A DNA stretch of 64,000 nucleotides, from positions 25,779,501 to 25,843,500 of the forward strand of contig NC_081808.1 in assembly GCF_030704535.1 (NCBI RefSeq), read 5' to 3'. The translations under genes were made by a program, and so were the position numbers. The notes under the pieces are model-generated. The model had not been told where the DNA came from and ran no database searches. It saw nothing but the letters and a program-made list of their open reading frames with translations. Below are positions 38,092 to 50,939 of this stretch, one piece after another; position 1 is the stretch's first letter, and each line of letters begins with the position of its first letter. The stretch comes from Vitis vinifera (lineage: Eukaryota; Streptophyta; Magnoliopsida; Vitales; Vitaceae).

Positions 38092-40707
38092 CCCTCACAG
38101 GCCTCACCAGTTGACTATTGCACTATACAAAGAATGTGAAAAAGCATATGAGCACAAAAGAAGTCAAAAGCACCACGGATTTTAGGTAATGAGAAAGATT
38201 TGCCATGGAGGTGTGAATATAAGACAGATGTATGTAGGATCTAGAAATTGAAGAGTTAATCGTACAGCTCAAGAGAATATTGGTGAGACTTATTCTGAAG
38301 TTTTTAAATCATCTAATTTATGAGAAAGGTTTTTGGATGGAAACCCAGAAAATGCTTCACAATCACAGAGATATATAGAAACACAAATGCAAGCAATGTG
38401 TTCATGCAAACACACATTTGATGCATGGCATAGTGGAAAACTAGCCCTTCCAATCTAGGATCCAATTCTGTTATGATCATCATTGTATCTCTGGGGGAAA
38501 CACCCCAAGTCTCACCTAGATCAAAACCAATAGCCATCAGATTCTTAAACCCTTTTTACCACGATAAAATTCTAATTTAGGTGGGTATGAATGGCATAAT
38601 AAAATTGATTAAGTGCTAAGGTAGATCAGCAAAACAGTTCTCCATTGAGATTGTACTTGGCCCTATTGTATCTTTGTTATACAATTCATCTTTAGAGGCT
38701 TCCCTGTCATTTTTGAACAATTGATGTGAAATTTACTATTTTGGAGCACCATAAAAATGCTCAATTTTCTGCCAAAAGAAACAAGGAAAAAATTCACTCT
38801 CCTAAAATTCAAACTTTGATCCTATGTTAATTATCTCCAACCACCCCTTGCTTTTCACTCTCCCCTTAAACTCTTCACTCTTTACCTCCAGCTGGCTTCC
38901 TACAATTAAGAATCCCACATATATAATGAGAAATGTCTCTTAACCAAATCCAAGAAATTATGGTAAAGAAGCGAAAATAATCCCTTTTTTTCTTTTTGTC
39001 TATCAAGAACAAAGATGAAATTAGTATATTCTTTTTTGTGGTACCTTGACAAGCACTTCCTTACATCCCCATACTGGATTCAACAAACAACCCCAAACCA
39101 CCACCTCACTCTGGACTCCCTTTTCCAGATAAATGAAACACCTCACAATAATCAGGATCTTTATGCTGAAAGTAAAGTGATACCATCTCATTAAACAGAA
39201 ACTGGATAGTGACCTATCAGAATGAGTTCCTTCAGTACTTAGAATATAAAGCTTCCAGGAAAAACATGCTTTGAATTAATAGGAAGCATATTTTGAATGC
39301 TCAATAATGTACATCACAGGTGATCTAAATATGGATGAATTCATCAAATAAAGAACTTTGTTTACAAAGCCCAGATTTTCCCTAATAAGTGTGTTAAGTG
39401 TTAAAGCCCTAAATGTTGGATTCTGAAGGTCATCAGAATCCATGAGCAGATGGACTCAACCATGCACTTTGAAGCTGCTATTCTGCAGAACCTCCACCGT
39501 GCATCAAACATGATCTATGAGTTAGATGATTTCAGGCCCAAGGTCTAAGTATGATGCAGCACCACATACACTTCCAAAAGGTAGCCCCACATATAAGGCA
39601 CAACCAACATCAGTAATCAGCTGATACGCAACATTGGACTTCCGCCTGGGCTATGCCAGACATCCCCACTCAATTGTTGATGCCCATGTCAGCAAGCACG
39701 AAGCAATCTAGGTCAAACCTCACTCTAATACCAAATGATGTGGGACCACATACACTCCCAAAAGTTTAAGCTAATGGGGGTAGAGGCAGCTCTACATATA
39801 AGGCCCAACCAATGTTGGTAATCTGCCGATATAGGAAGTTGGATTTCAGTACATCTTACATCAAAGTAGCTAGAAGCCACCAACATGGTGGATAAAAGGA
39901 AAAATAATGTCCCAAAACACATACACACCCTATGATACATCACTAGCCATTGGACTGAAGCAAAGAAAAGCAAAATTGGGAGTATCATAGACGACCAAAG
40001 ATGAGAGTCCAGTTTGTACGATTTATTACCCATTTATATGCTCCATGGCATGTAAATAACAAGTAAAAACATTTTAACACCAGCCTAAAATACAAAACAA
40101 AATGAATCAATAAACAGCTAGAAGAAAAAATACAATATATATATATATATATATAAGCCATGAAAATCATCCTTGATCACCCCAAAGGATTGTAATATTA
40201 CAAAATGAAAATGTAGGATTAGGACCCAGAAACTTATCACCAATCTTCCATGGATAGAACAGCTTTGCCTACTTCAGAAAAGAATTAGAAGACATGGTTG
40301 TGTCATGACTCATGATTAGAGACTTAAATCTTGCATTGGCTATGTGATAGAAAATCCGGAATTCTCACCCCCTTCCTCTAGCCAAAAGAATTTCAATTTC
40401 TGTTTGAACTTTGTTCTAACAAACCATCCTCAATTTGACCATAAAAAAACCAGCCTCCAAAGCCAGTTGTGTTGCATGACATCAATAAATTAAGCATCAC
40501 GAAAAAGCATAATTTTAGAACAACGAAACCCATTCCCTATTCCACCCAAATAGAAAAAAGACAAATAAATTCAGTTCATCAAAATTCGTGCGGAACAAGC
40601 AGGGTAATGAAAAAGTTGACACAAAAAATAAATTTTAGGTTTTATAAGAAACCCTAAAAAAAACCGCTACCAGGAAAAAGAAAATTATCAGTCCAGAATA
40701 ATGAAAT
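38092..40707. other. Intergenic or upstream intron, no gene; direct repeats
   Basis: No supported coding sequence. Two related stretches at about 39555-39650 and 39745-39845 share accacatacac, ccaaaag and acatataaggc, a direct repeat of a short element. A (TA)n tract is at about 40133-40155. Confidence 0.4.
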
Positions 40708-40742
40708 GAAACGAAACGAAACGAAACGAAACGAAACGAAAC
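40708..40742 (+). repeat. (GAAAC)7 microsatellite
   Basis: Seven perfect copies of the pentamer GAAAC. On the minus strand this is GTTTC, within what may be the 5' region of the coiled-coil gene. Confidence 0.95.
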
Positions 40743-42183
40743 ATGGGAAGCACACATGACAGATGGTTTTCAGGTAATGTAGAGGCACCTTGGAGAGTTT
40801 GCTCAGGCTCGAACGTGCTTTGCCCAAATGAGAAGCCGCGGAAAATAGGGCAAATCAATAAAAACGAGATGAGAGTTGAGAGAGAGGGGAAGGGGTGGAT
40901 GAAAATTGAAATTGACAGGGAAGTGGGTTGGACCTCGATGCAACCAACCCCGCCTCAGAATCAGGAAGGCCGTCTGCAATGCCTCCGGGCTCCAGAGGCT
41001 CCAGGAACCGAACCCCTTTTCTCTTTTCCACTACGCACGTCTTTAACCTTATTTGCCCACAATAATGCTCTTTCATTCATGAGTCATTCGTGGGTAATAG
41101 GCTAGTCCCCCCTCAGGCTCAGCCCGACTTCCAACTCAATCACTCCATTCCACATTCCACATTGGAACCAATCTTCAACGCCGTGGACTCCGCATTCGCC
41201 ATTCATCTACCGATCGCCTTCTTCTGCCCACCTCAAGACGGCTGGCAGACCCATGCTTTTTTAGCACCCATTTCAAGCCCACCGCCTTTCACTTTCACTT
41301 TTTAAATCTATTTCATCTACCATTGAAATATAGTTTGGGTCTTGCTGCGGGTGCCACGGAAAAATGTGATGTACCCATTAAATTTTGGCTCTTAAATAAG
41401 GAGATGAATATATTATTCTAAAATTGAAATAAATAGGATGCACCTGCGAAGAAAATCCAACCAAATATAAAATAACGAGATTAAAGTGTGAAGTAATGAA
41501 ATACAAATCAATAAGATTCCGATATAAAATCACTTGATTAATAGTGCTTTTCAATAGGTGTCAAATAGATATCGTGGTTGGATTCAATACCTAATGGTCC
41601 CTTTTTTATACCACTGTGTGGACTTGTTATACTTTGATCCAATTCCTTTATATCCTAATTTCTCTTTTGTTTCATAATTTTATGTATTGATATTTTTATT
41701 TTATTTGATGGTCCAAATCTTATATTTATTCTCTTATTCAATAATTTGATTCTTATCCTACAATTGAATGGCTCAATTCAAAATTCTATGTACCAAAATT
41801 TTCTTTATTATTGTTTGTACAATAAATAATAATAATATTTTAAAATTTTATCCTTGATTATTCTATATTTTTAATATTGATATCATATATTTATTCTTTT
41901 ATTCAATAGTTGAATTCTTATTATATAATTGAATGGCTCAATCCAAATTCTATTGTATACTTGAATCATTCAATTGAGAATTTTATGTATCAATTTTATT
42001 TTATTTTTTATTGTTTGTGCAATAAATAATTATATTTTAAATTTTATTCATAAGGCTCCATTCAAGTGGTAAAAAGATGAAGAGGTTTTGTGGCCAATTT
42101 TTGTTTAAGTTCCAATAAGACAAAAGTTTATCTATAAAAAAATAATATTTTAAAATTCTTTCTCAAGCTTAAATAAATAAATT
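40743..42183. other. Intergenic; about 190-bp tandem duplication
   Basis: The first 600 bp are less AT-rich, with CT-rich minus-strand sequence that could be a 5' untranslated exon of the coiled-coil gene (inference). From about 41690 two tandem diverged copies of about 190 bp (41700-41870 and 41875-42050) share ttgaatggctcaat, ttattgtttgt and caataaataat. No gene was recognised. Confidence 0.4.
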
Positions 42184-45020
42184 CCACGTGGTACTAGCTT
42201 TTTTGGGAAACTTGTGTTTTGACCCTCTGATATCGAAAATATATGCTTTTGGAAACTCAAATATATGAAATATGATATCCAACTATTAATGAACAAAATA
42301 ATATTGGAAACGTGCACTATGTCCTATTTGCTTTTCCCCTTCCTAGATTGCCCCTAAATTTCTCCATCTCATCAACAAGTCCTCTCCATATTAGTAGAAC
42401 AATCTGAAACTTGAACTAATTCTCAAAGGTTGAACACAAAGAAACTTGACCCGAAAACCAAAAGTAGGGAAACTCATTTGCGCTACTAAACAGGGCAGTG
42501 TCAAAACGCGCCTTTCGTCGTGCCTCCGCCTAAGACAGCTTTGTTGGGTGCTTGCCTTATGCCTTGGAAGATGTGGGCTCTCATTTGGGATCCATAAAAG
42601 ACGGAGATAAAGCAACGAGGAGAGAAGGAAATGGTAGAAGCTCACACCTAAAGCCTTGACGAACAAAAATGGAGAGGGATCGGTGACGGAGCTTCCTGTG
42701 ATGCACGGAATGAGAAGAAAACGACCCAAATCCAAAACCCTAGCCATGAAAGCCCTCAAATTTCTCCCAATATCAATTTAGTCGGTTCAAAATGCACCAA
42801 AATCTATCTTAGAACCCAAAACTGATAAAACACATTAAAGAATGGAGAAGACGTTGCATAAACAAAAGCGTAGGAATGACCTTATAAATTCCCAAATCGA
42901 CCAATCAGTCGACCGCCTGGTCAATCGGTCGACCTCCTGGTCAATCAGTCGACCTCCTGGTCAATCGGTCGACCTCCTGGTCAATCGGTCGACCTCTTGG
43001 TCAATCGATCAATTGCTTGGTCAATCGAGGCTTTGGACAGATAGTTCCCAAGTTTAACTAAGGTGGTACCTAAGTTCCGTTAAGATAGTCCCTAAGGTAG
43101 ATTAAGGTGATACCTAAAGGCTATTAAGGTAGTACCTAAGGTATAGTTCTCAAAATAAGAAAGGTGAATCAATTGACCACACTAAATAATCACATAATGA
43201 CATGTTTTAATGGTCACGAGTGAAGTAAGTAATGTCCACAATTGAAGTTTTGATGCTTCAGATAGGTAGTTCCCAAGTTTAACTAAGGTAGTACCTAAGC
43301 TCCGTTAAGGTAAATTAAGGTGCACCTAAGGGTTATTAAGGTAGTACCTAAGGTACAGTCCCCAAAATAAGAAAAGTGAACCAATTGACCACACTAAATA
43401 ATCACATAATGACATGTTTAGGTACTACCTTAATAGCCCTTAGGTACCACCTTAATCTACCTTAGGTACTATCTTAACGGAGCTTAGGTACTACCTTAGT
43501 TAAACTTGGGAACTACTTGTTCGAAGTCTCAGAACTTCAATTATGGACATTACTTACTTCAGTTGTGACCCTTAGAGCATGTTATTATGTGATTATTTAG
43601 TGTGGTCAATTAGTTCACCTTTCTTATTTTGAGAAATGTACCTTAAATACTACCTTAATAGCCCTTAGGTACCACCTTAATCTACCTTAAGTACTACCTT
43701 AATGGAGCTTAGGTACTACCTTAGTTAAACTTGGGAACTACTTATCCAAAGCCTCAGAACTTCAATTGTGGACATTACTTACTTCATTTGTGACCCTTAA
43801 AGCATGTCATTATATGATTATTTAGTGTGGTCTATTGGTTCATCTTTCTTTTTTTGGGAATTGTACCTTAGGTCTTTAGGTACCACCTTAATAGCCTTTA
43901 GGTACCACCTTAATCAACCTTAAGTACTAACTTAACGAAGTTTAGGTACTACCTTAGTTAAACTTAGGAACTACCTATCCGAAGCCTTAGAACTTCAATT
44001 GTGGACATTACTTACTTCATTTGTGACCCTTAGAGCATGTCATTATGTTATTATTTAGTGTGATCATTTAGTTCACCTTTCTTATTTTAGGAACTATATC
44101 TTAGGTACTACCTTAATAGTCTTTAAATACCACCTTAATCTATCTTAGGTATTACCTTAACGGAGCTTAAGTACTACCTTAGTTAAACTTGGGAACTAAC
44201 TGTCCAGATGGTCAACCGGTCGACTTCTTGGTCAATCGGTTGACTAGTTGATTGATCGATTGACCAAGAAGTCGACCGGTTGACCAGATGGTCGGTCGAT
44301 TGGTTGGCTACCAGTCGACTGGTTTGTTTGGTTGGGAATTTATAAGGTCATTCATGCACTTTTGTTTTTGCAGCGTCTCCTCTATTATTTAATGGGTTTT
44401 ATTGGTTTGGGTTCTAAGACAAATTTTGGTGTGTTTCGGACCGATTGAATTGATTTTGGGAGAGATTTGAGAGTTTCCAAGACTAGGGTTTCGGATGTGG
44501 GTTGTTTTCTCCTCGTTCCATGCGTCACAAGCAGCTTCGCCGCCGATCCCTCTCCATTTCTGTTTGTCAAGGATTCAGGTGTGAGCTTCTACCATTTCCT
44601 TCTCTCCTCGTTGCTTTATCGTCGTCTTTTATGGCTCCCAAACGAGAACCCGCAGCTTCCAGGGCACAAGGCAAGCACCCAACAAAGCTGTCTTAGGCGG
44701 AGACACGAAGAAAGACGCATTTTGACACCGTCCTGTTTAGTAACATAGACAAGTTTCCCTACTTTTGGTTTTCGGGTCAAGTTTCTTTGTGTTCAAACTT
44801 TGAGAATTAGTTCAAGTTTCAGATTGTTCTGTTGATATAAAGAGGACTTGTTGATGACATGGAGAAATTTGGGGGCAATTGAGGAAGAGGAAAAGTAAAC
44901 AAGACATAGTGCACATTTCCAATATTATTTTGCCCGATGGATCTCATATTTCATATATTTAAGTTTCCAAAAGCATATATTTTCGATATCCAAGGACCAC
45001 TTTTTTTTCTTTTGACGTGG
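42184..45020. mobile_element. Foldback transposon with very long inverted repeats
   Basis: The element is an inverted repeat from end to end, with its centre near 43418. The outer arms (about 42184-42890 and 44335-45020) match in inverted orientation; tgaccttataaattccca at about 42880 pairs with gggaatttataaggtcat at about 44335. The minus-strand frame at 42391-42759 and the plus-strand frame at 44467-44748 encode the same peptide (ASTQQSCLRRRH). Inside each arm lie a short-period array rich in ggtcgacc and units of about 160-230 bp containing taaggtagtacctaagg. Two units face right on the left side and about four face left on the right side, so the arms are unequal (about 1.24 and 1.60 kb). 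There is no transposase, so it is non-autonomous. The superfamily is uncertain; Mutator-type is possible given the long inverted repeats. Target duplications were not seen. Confidence 0.78.
42898..43035 (+). repeat. 20-bp minisatellite, about 6-7 copies
   Basis: Tandem copies of a 20-bp unit (ggtcgacctcctggtcaatc) in the left arm of the foldback element. Related, more degenerate units lie in the right arm at about 44215-44335. The unit contains the palindrome GGTCGACC. Confidence 0.9.
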
Positions 45021-46214
45021 CAACTATGTGATTGATACGATAATTGAGAAATTCCCGGATTTTGAGGATTTTTTTAGGATTGCAATTACTTCTCTCTCAT
45101 TTATTTTTAAAATATGAATATTTAAATCTTAGGGGCAATGTGCCTCTGGAAATGCCCCCAATCGGGCCTGTGCCCTCCCTGCTTCACTCGCTCATGGTTT
45201 TTGACTTTTTTTCAGTTTTACAGATGGTCATTTTGTCTTTACACCAATAAAATAAATCACACTCATATCTTATCATGTTAATCAAAAGCAGAGCGCAGAA
45301 TCTATAAAGTAACTTCAACTCGTTTTTAGTAGTAAACATATATATATTTAAATCATTGATTATATTATCTTTTATCTTTTATTTTTTGTTTTTATATATC
45401 CCTCATATAATAAAAGTTTTATATATACATTTGTACCAAAAGCTACGGTTGCTTATAATATTTATTTATTTTTAAAAATCACATTGGAAGTAGGGCTCTC
45501 GTTTGAGTTTGGCCAACATAACTTATAATTTATTTGGGTTGCCAGACTAATTAATTAAGTATGATGCCATGGTGTCGGAATAGATTAATGTTGACAAGTT
45601 GTATATGTATCTAAAACTTTAGAGCATCCATGTGGGATAAAGTAAATTTGATGCTGGAGAAGTCCCGCTAATCACGGCCAAAGGAGCAAATCATGTGTGA
45701 GTGCAACCAACGGCTTATCACAAAAATGCAATAAATAAATAAATTCAAGTGTCGCCTACCTACCAACTAAACCAAACCTTTGAATTTCAGCCCTCAGTAA
45801 GATGATGTTATTTACCAAATTAACAAAAATTCCAACCCATTAGTGTCTTTCTCAAAATATTACATATGGATGAGTTTCGCCTTGTATGTGATAATAAGTG
45901 TCATAAGATGAATTCCAATTTTTTTTATTTTTTTTTATTTTAGAAAAAGGATGTTATTAATTAGGTAGTGTTACAAGTCGTATAATTGTACGCACTATTT
46001 TATATCTTGATGCATCTCGTTTTATTTGTAATTCATCTCATTCTGATTTTCCTCTGCTAATTCGTTAACTTGGAATTTATTTCCCTTTTTTAGGAGAAAA
46101 AGGCAGAAATCGGAGAGGAAAAGCGCTCCATATGGTCAATTCTCCACTCACCCTCTAGGTCAACCACACAAAAAGCAAAAGGAAGAACAAAAATAAAGGA
46201 AACTGCTGGTCACC
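45021..46214. other. Upstream region of the lectin receptor kinase, no gene
   Basis: AT-rich sequence. The short frame at 45044-45250 is unsupported. The right part is the presumed promoter and 5' untranslated region of the receptor kinase. Confidence 0.4.
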
Positions 46215-48741
46215 ATGGCTGCAGTCTGCTGCAGAAAATACACTTGGTATTATTGGCTATTCCAGTTCCAAATGGGCATGCCGGCTTGGATAGCCTTTGC
46301 CATCATCTTGTTAAGTCGCTCGATCGCCGGAGCTCAGAAGCTGAAAACTTCCGGCTTTGAGTTGGGGCCCTTCGACAACTCCCATTATGATTCCTTGGCA
46401 GTTGTACAACCGGCTATGATCAGCAACGGAGCCCTGCAGGTGACTCCCGATTCGGCCGGTAACTTCAGCCTAGCGCACAGGTCAGGCCGAGTATTGTTCA
46501 ATCGACCATTCAAGCTTTGGGAGGGAGATGGCAATGGAAGGGTGGCTTCCTTCAACTCTTCCTTCCTCATCAACATCTTTCGGTTGAATAATGATTCAGC
46601 CCCGGGCGAAGGTTTCGCCTTCATCATAGCGCCGGACCTGAACCTCCCACCTGGCAGCGACGGTGAGTACCTTGGGTTGACCAACTCCACCACCGACGGC
46701 AACCCCAACAACCACTTGATCGCCGTGGAGCTGGACACCTTCAAACAGGATTTTGATTCCAATGACAACCATATTGGCCTGGACATCAACAGCATCCGAT
46801 CTAATAGAACCGTGTCCTTGTCCGACTTGGGCATCCAGATCGCCCCTTTGGATCCGAAGAATTACAGCGTATGGGTAGAGTACGACGGCGAAAACAAGGT
46901 CATGGACGTATACATGGTGGAGGAAGGGAATCCCAGGCCCGCCGAACCAGTGATGAGCGCGAAGGTTGAGTTGAGAGAGATAGTAAAGCAGTACTCGTAC
47001 ATGGGATTCGCGGCGTCAACAGGGAACGCGACTCAGCTCAATTGCGTGCTGCAGTGGAACCTGACTGTGGAGTTGCTGGAGGAGGACGGGGACGCCGAGT
47101 GGGTGAAGGTGGTTTTGGGTGCTGGGGTGCCGGCCATAGTAGTCGTGCTCATAGCTTGTGTGTTTTTGTGGTATTACGTCCAGAAGAAGCGGAGGGCAAA
47201 GTCGGATCCAAACATATTGGGAACCCTGAGAAGCCTGCCGGGGACGCCCAGGGAATTTGAGTTCAAGGATCTGAAGAAGGCCACAAACAACTTCGATGAG
47301 AAGCTGAAGCTGGGTGAAGGTGGCTTCGGAGTCGTGTACAAAGGACTACTGCCCAAGGAGCATGTTCATGTTGCCGTCAAGAAGTTCTCCAGAGACGTCA
47401 AGGGTAAAGACGATTTTTTGGCTGAGCTTACCATAATTAATCGCCTTCGCCACAAGCATCTTGTTCCATTACTCGGTATGTCCAGGCCTTTTTTGCGCAT
47501 TTCTTTTGGTTTTGGAATTCGGCGTACATTGAACGATCTAGATTTTGTTTTATATTTTAAAAAATCGAAATTAAAATTTGATATATATTAATTGGATACC
47601 TTAAATAATTCAAAGATAATTTTTTTTCCCTCTCCGGCCATTCCATATTAAAATAATTGCTTCTCGAGGCTTTCCCAAATTAATCCATTAAATGTCTCTT
47701 CCCAAAATCAGCTACATAAAACACAGGAAATGTGCTTTACTGAAATAAAAACATTTAATTTATAAGAGGAAACTGTAAATGTTTGTTAAAAATATTAGAA
47801 ATCGCTTTTAACCCTTCTAGAATCACCTTAAAAAACAGAAAACAATTGTTTCATTGATCATTCATTCCAGAATTTTGTGGGTGTTGTTAATTCATTGATC
47901 TCACCTTTGAGACAGACAAAAAAATAAGCTAAAACGAAATGCAGGATGGTGCCACAAGAATGGAATGCTTCTTTTGGTGTATGATTACATGCCAAATGGG
48001 AGTCTGGATAAACAGCTTTTCTGCGGAAGGGAGATGCGGACGCTGGAATGGAGTGTGAGGTACAAGATCATAGCGGGGGTAGCATCAGCATTACATTATC
48101 TTCATAACGAGTACGATCAGAGAGTGGTGCATCGGGACCTTAAGGCCAGCAACATAATGTTGGATTCCAACTACAATGCGCGGCTAGGCGACTTTGGACT
48201 TGCGCGAGCCTTGGAGAATGAGAAGAACTCATACGCGGAGCTGGAGGGAGTGCCGGGTACAATGGGTTACATTGCACCCGAGTGTTTCCATACTGGGAAG
48301 GCCACCCCAGAGTCTGACGTCTACGGGTTCGGGGCGGTCTTGCTGGAGGTGGTGTGCGCTCAGCGTCCTTGGGCCAGCGACGCTACCTTCCACTTCTTAG
48401 TGGATTGGGTGTGGTGTCTGCATCGAGAAGGGCGCATAGTTGAGGCGGTGGATGAGAGGCTGGGGAATGATTACGTGGTTGAGGAGGCTCAGAGGCTTCT
48501 GCTGCTGGGGCTGGCTTGCTCGCATCCTATAGCCACTGAGAGGCCCAAGACACAGGCCATTGTTCAGGTTTTATCGGGATCTGTATCGGTGCCCTATGTC
48601 CCGCCCTTCAAGCCCGCTTTTGTGTGGCCATCCATGGCTTCTGTTCCCACGGCTACCGATATTGACATCACGGATGATACATCCTCTCGTTTCGACTCTG
48701 GTTGGACCCCAGAGTGCATTAGCCGGGAGAGCTACGTCTGA
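46215..48741 (+). CDS. L-type lectin-domain receptor-like kinase
   Basis: A membrane receptor kinase with an outer legume-type lectin domain; such proteins act in sensing at the plasma membrane. Two exons, 46215-47475 and 47945-48741, join in frame (685 residues; the border splits a Gly codon). Order: signal peptide (hydrophobic PAWIAFAIILLS, cleavage near residue 40), lectin domain (about 42-285: SFNSSFLINIFRL, GEGFAFIIAPD, LIAVELDTFKQDFDSNDNHIG with metal-binding residues, YSVWVEYDG), one membrane helix (VPAIVVVLIACVFLWYYV, about 300-318), then the kinase. Kinase motifs are complete: GEGGFGVVYKG, VAVKK, VVHRDLKASN, GDFGLAR, GYIAPE and a conserved DVYGFG. It is an RD kinase and looks functional. 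It resembles single-member S-type LecRKs more than the large clades, but that is a guess. A start at the inner Met20 is possible. Confidence 0.93.
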
Positions 48742-49719
48742 TCATCGTACTTCTTTCTCTCAATTCCTTCTTCTTAATTTCTTTTTGTTTTCTATTCCTT
48801 TTCTTTAAATTTTTTAAAATACTTCTTCCCTAGGTTGGTGGATTATTGAGTTGTCGTAGGTTCTAATAGCTTTTGCGAGTGATTATATATGCTTTAAAGA
48901 TGTGGCTGTCATTAGACCCATGAGCAGAGGTGGGATCATTTTTTCAAAAATATTTTTTTTTTCTTTGTTTGTTATATAATATACTAACAAAAATACTATC
49001 AAAGCATGTATTTTAATTTATATCCAAATGCTAAGTGATTTTTTCAAAGGCATTTCTAATAAAAGTGTTACAAATTAATAAAAATGCTTTAACAAAAATC
49101 GCTTTTTAAATAAGTTTTAAGTTAAAAGTGAAAAGATTTCATTTAATGGTTTAATTGTATAATTGATTGTATAGAAGAAATTGAATAGTTTAGCATTCAT
49201 GTGAATGATTAAAAACAATCAAAAGGTAATTCTTCCAATAATTTTTATTATTATTATTATAAAATACATTATCAAAAACACTATCAAAGCACATTTTTTT
49301 AATTTTGTATCCAAATACTAAATGATTTTTTTTTAAAAAAAGCAATCCTAATAAAATATCCACAAATAAAAATGTTTTAAGGAGAACGACTTGCAAATGA
49401 GTTATAAGTTACAAAGTAAAAACATTTTATTTAATATTTTAATTATATGATTCATTAATTGAAAAGTTTAGCATTCTAAGGGTTTGTTTACATAAGTGAA
49501 AATAATACTTTAAAAACTTTGGTATTTGCGTAAAAATTGAATAAATAAAACTAATTTTTGTATTTGAATTCCCATGTTAATTTTTGTTTATAAAAACAAT
49601 AAAAAACTATTTTAAAAAATTATTTTAAAACTATTTTTTACTATTATTTCCAAACATATTATCTAATAAATGTCATATTCTTTTTCCCACATTTCACTTT
49701 ATATTCAAAATTTTAGGTT
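48742..49719. other. Kinase 3' flank; AT-rich direct repeats
   Basis: Two diverged direct copies of about 150-200 bp (about 48985-49130 and 49270-49420) share actatcaaagca, atccaaat and aatgatttttt or agtgatttttt. They look like relics of one short AT-rich element. The same type of sequence (ttcctagaatcactatcaaa) is seen near 54330, and a related form near 22840. No gene. Confidence 0.45.
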
Positions 49720-50229
49720 TTATGGATGAAATAACAACTCATATACTCAAAAAGAGGGCAGTCATGCAACATACAATCAAGCAAAGCACAAATATACCAC
49801 TCATGTCCACATACAAGCTATGACAATCAAGATGAATAGTGATACAGACGTCATGCTCGAAGACGATCAAGATAATATATAGGCATGAGGATCAATCCCT
49901 CAAGTCAAATGATATACAATAATGAATCCATACATGCGAGGCGATCAGAACAATCATGGCCAAAATCAGAATCACTATGCTAAGCAAGACAAGATGACCA
50001 ATCAATATAATCAGCATGTCAATGTCCCAAACAAATATAACAATGAAGCACATAAAAAAAATCGCGGCATCGAAAGCCCCATCAAGATAATCAATCATCA
50101 TAATCAGCATATCAATGAAGCATGCATCAAAAACTCTCAATGTGCAATCAATAGATAGGTACCCACTGATCGACCAATTAAACGTCACATTTGTCTCATT
50201 TTAAGTTCAAGCTTGACCCTTTAAATATT

Positions 50230-50246
50230 CCCCAGTGGAGTCGCCA
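50230..50246 (-). other. Primer-binding site of the Tat/Ogre-like element
   Basis: TGGCGACTCCACTGGGG on the minus strand, three bases beyond the LTR end. By memory it resembles a tRNA-Arg-type primer site; it was not checked against a tRNA. It fixes the orientation and LTR boundary. Confidence 0.65.
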
Positions 50247-50337
50247 TTTTGTGGACCCCACATTTCTGCTCATGCGCTTCCACTTGATGAAGAACTTCCT
50301 TTTATTTGAAAAATGATTTATTTTTTAGAAAATGACT

Positions 50338-50348
50338 TGGAGTCGCCA
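50338..50348 (-). other. Primer-site-like motif inside the LTR
   Basis: TGGCGACTCCA on the minus strand, 88 bp before the LTR end, identical to the first 11 bases of the true primer site at 50236-50246. Confidence 0.7.
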
Positions 50349-50939
50349 CTTATTTTTGTTTTATTTTTAAAGGGTAAACAAAATAAGAAAGAAAACCCTA
50401 AATGTGACTCCTTATTTGGAAAAGACGGTCTGTGAGAAACCAAATACAGGTTCAGGGGTCAGGTTACTTATCGGGAAGGTACGGTAAATACCATAGCACC
50501 CCTCTAAATCCCTAAAAACGGGTCTCTATTTAATAAGGTGAGACAGATGTGACAATTGATGAGGAAATCAATGGATACCGATGAAATAATCAAATAATAT
50601 AATGAATCATGCATCGGAATAAACGAAATGGGAATGAGATCATACCTTAGCAACAATTAATAGGGTGTTATCATGGAAACGAGGTTAGCTCAAATATAAA
50701 ATTATCACATGCATATCAAAAAGTAAGACAAAGATCGAGCAATAGTTATTAAGCATAACAATTGGCAATTAAAAGAGAAAACTCATATGTAGGGCCCCCA
50801 CCAAAGCCCAATTTATTTTGCACGAATTAGTTTCACAAATTTCATTATTTTGGAATTATGAAAAATCCGTTCTTACTTATTTAAAAATCAAGAGAAACGG
50901 AAAAATTATTTTAAAAATCAAAGAAAAATTTGTGAAGGT

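Noticed and set aside
38313-38537. Minus-strand 74-codon frame near the coiled-coil gene
   Set aside because: No domain, no splice logic and AT-rich composition.
42898-43520. CRISPR-like regularly spaced repeats
   Set aside because: The units are contiguous minisatellites without unique spacers, in a plant transposon.
42391-44748. Two similar frames (122 and 93 codons) that could be a duplicated gene
   Set aside because: They are the same stretch in opposite arms of the foldback element, with no recognisable domain and no selection visible.
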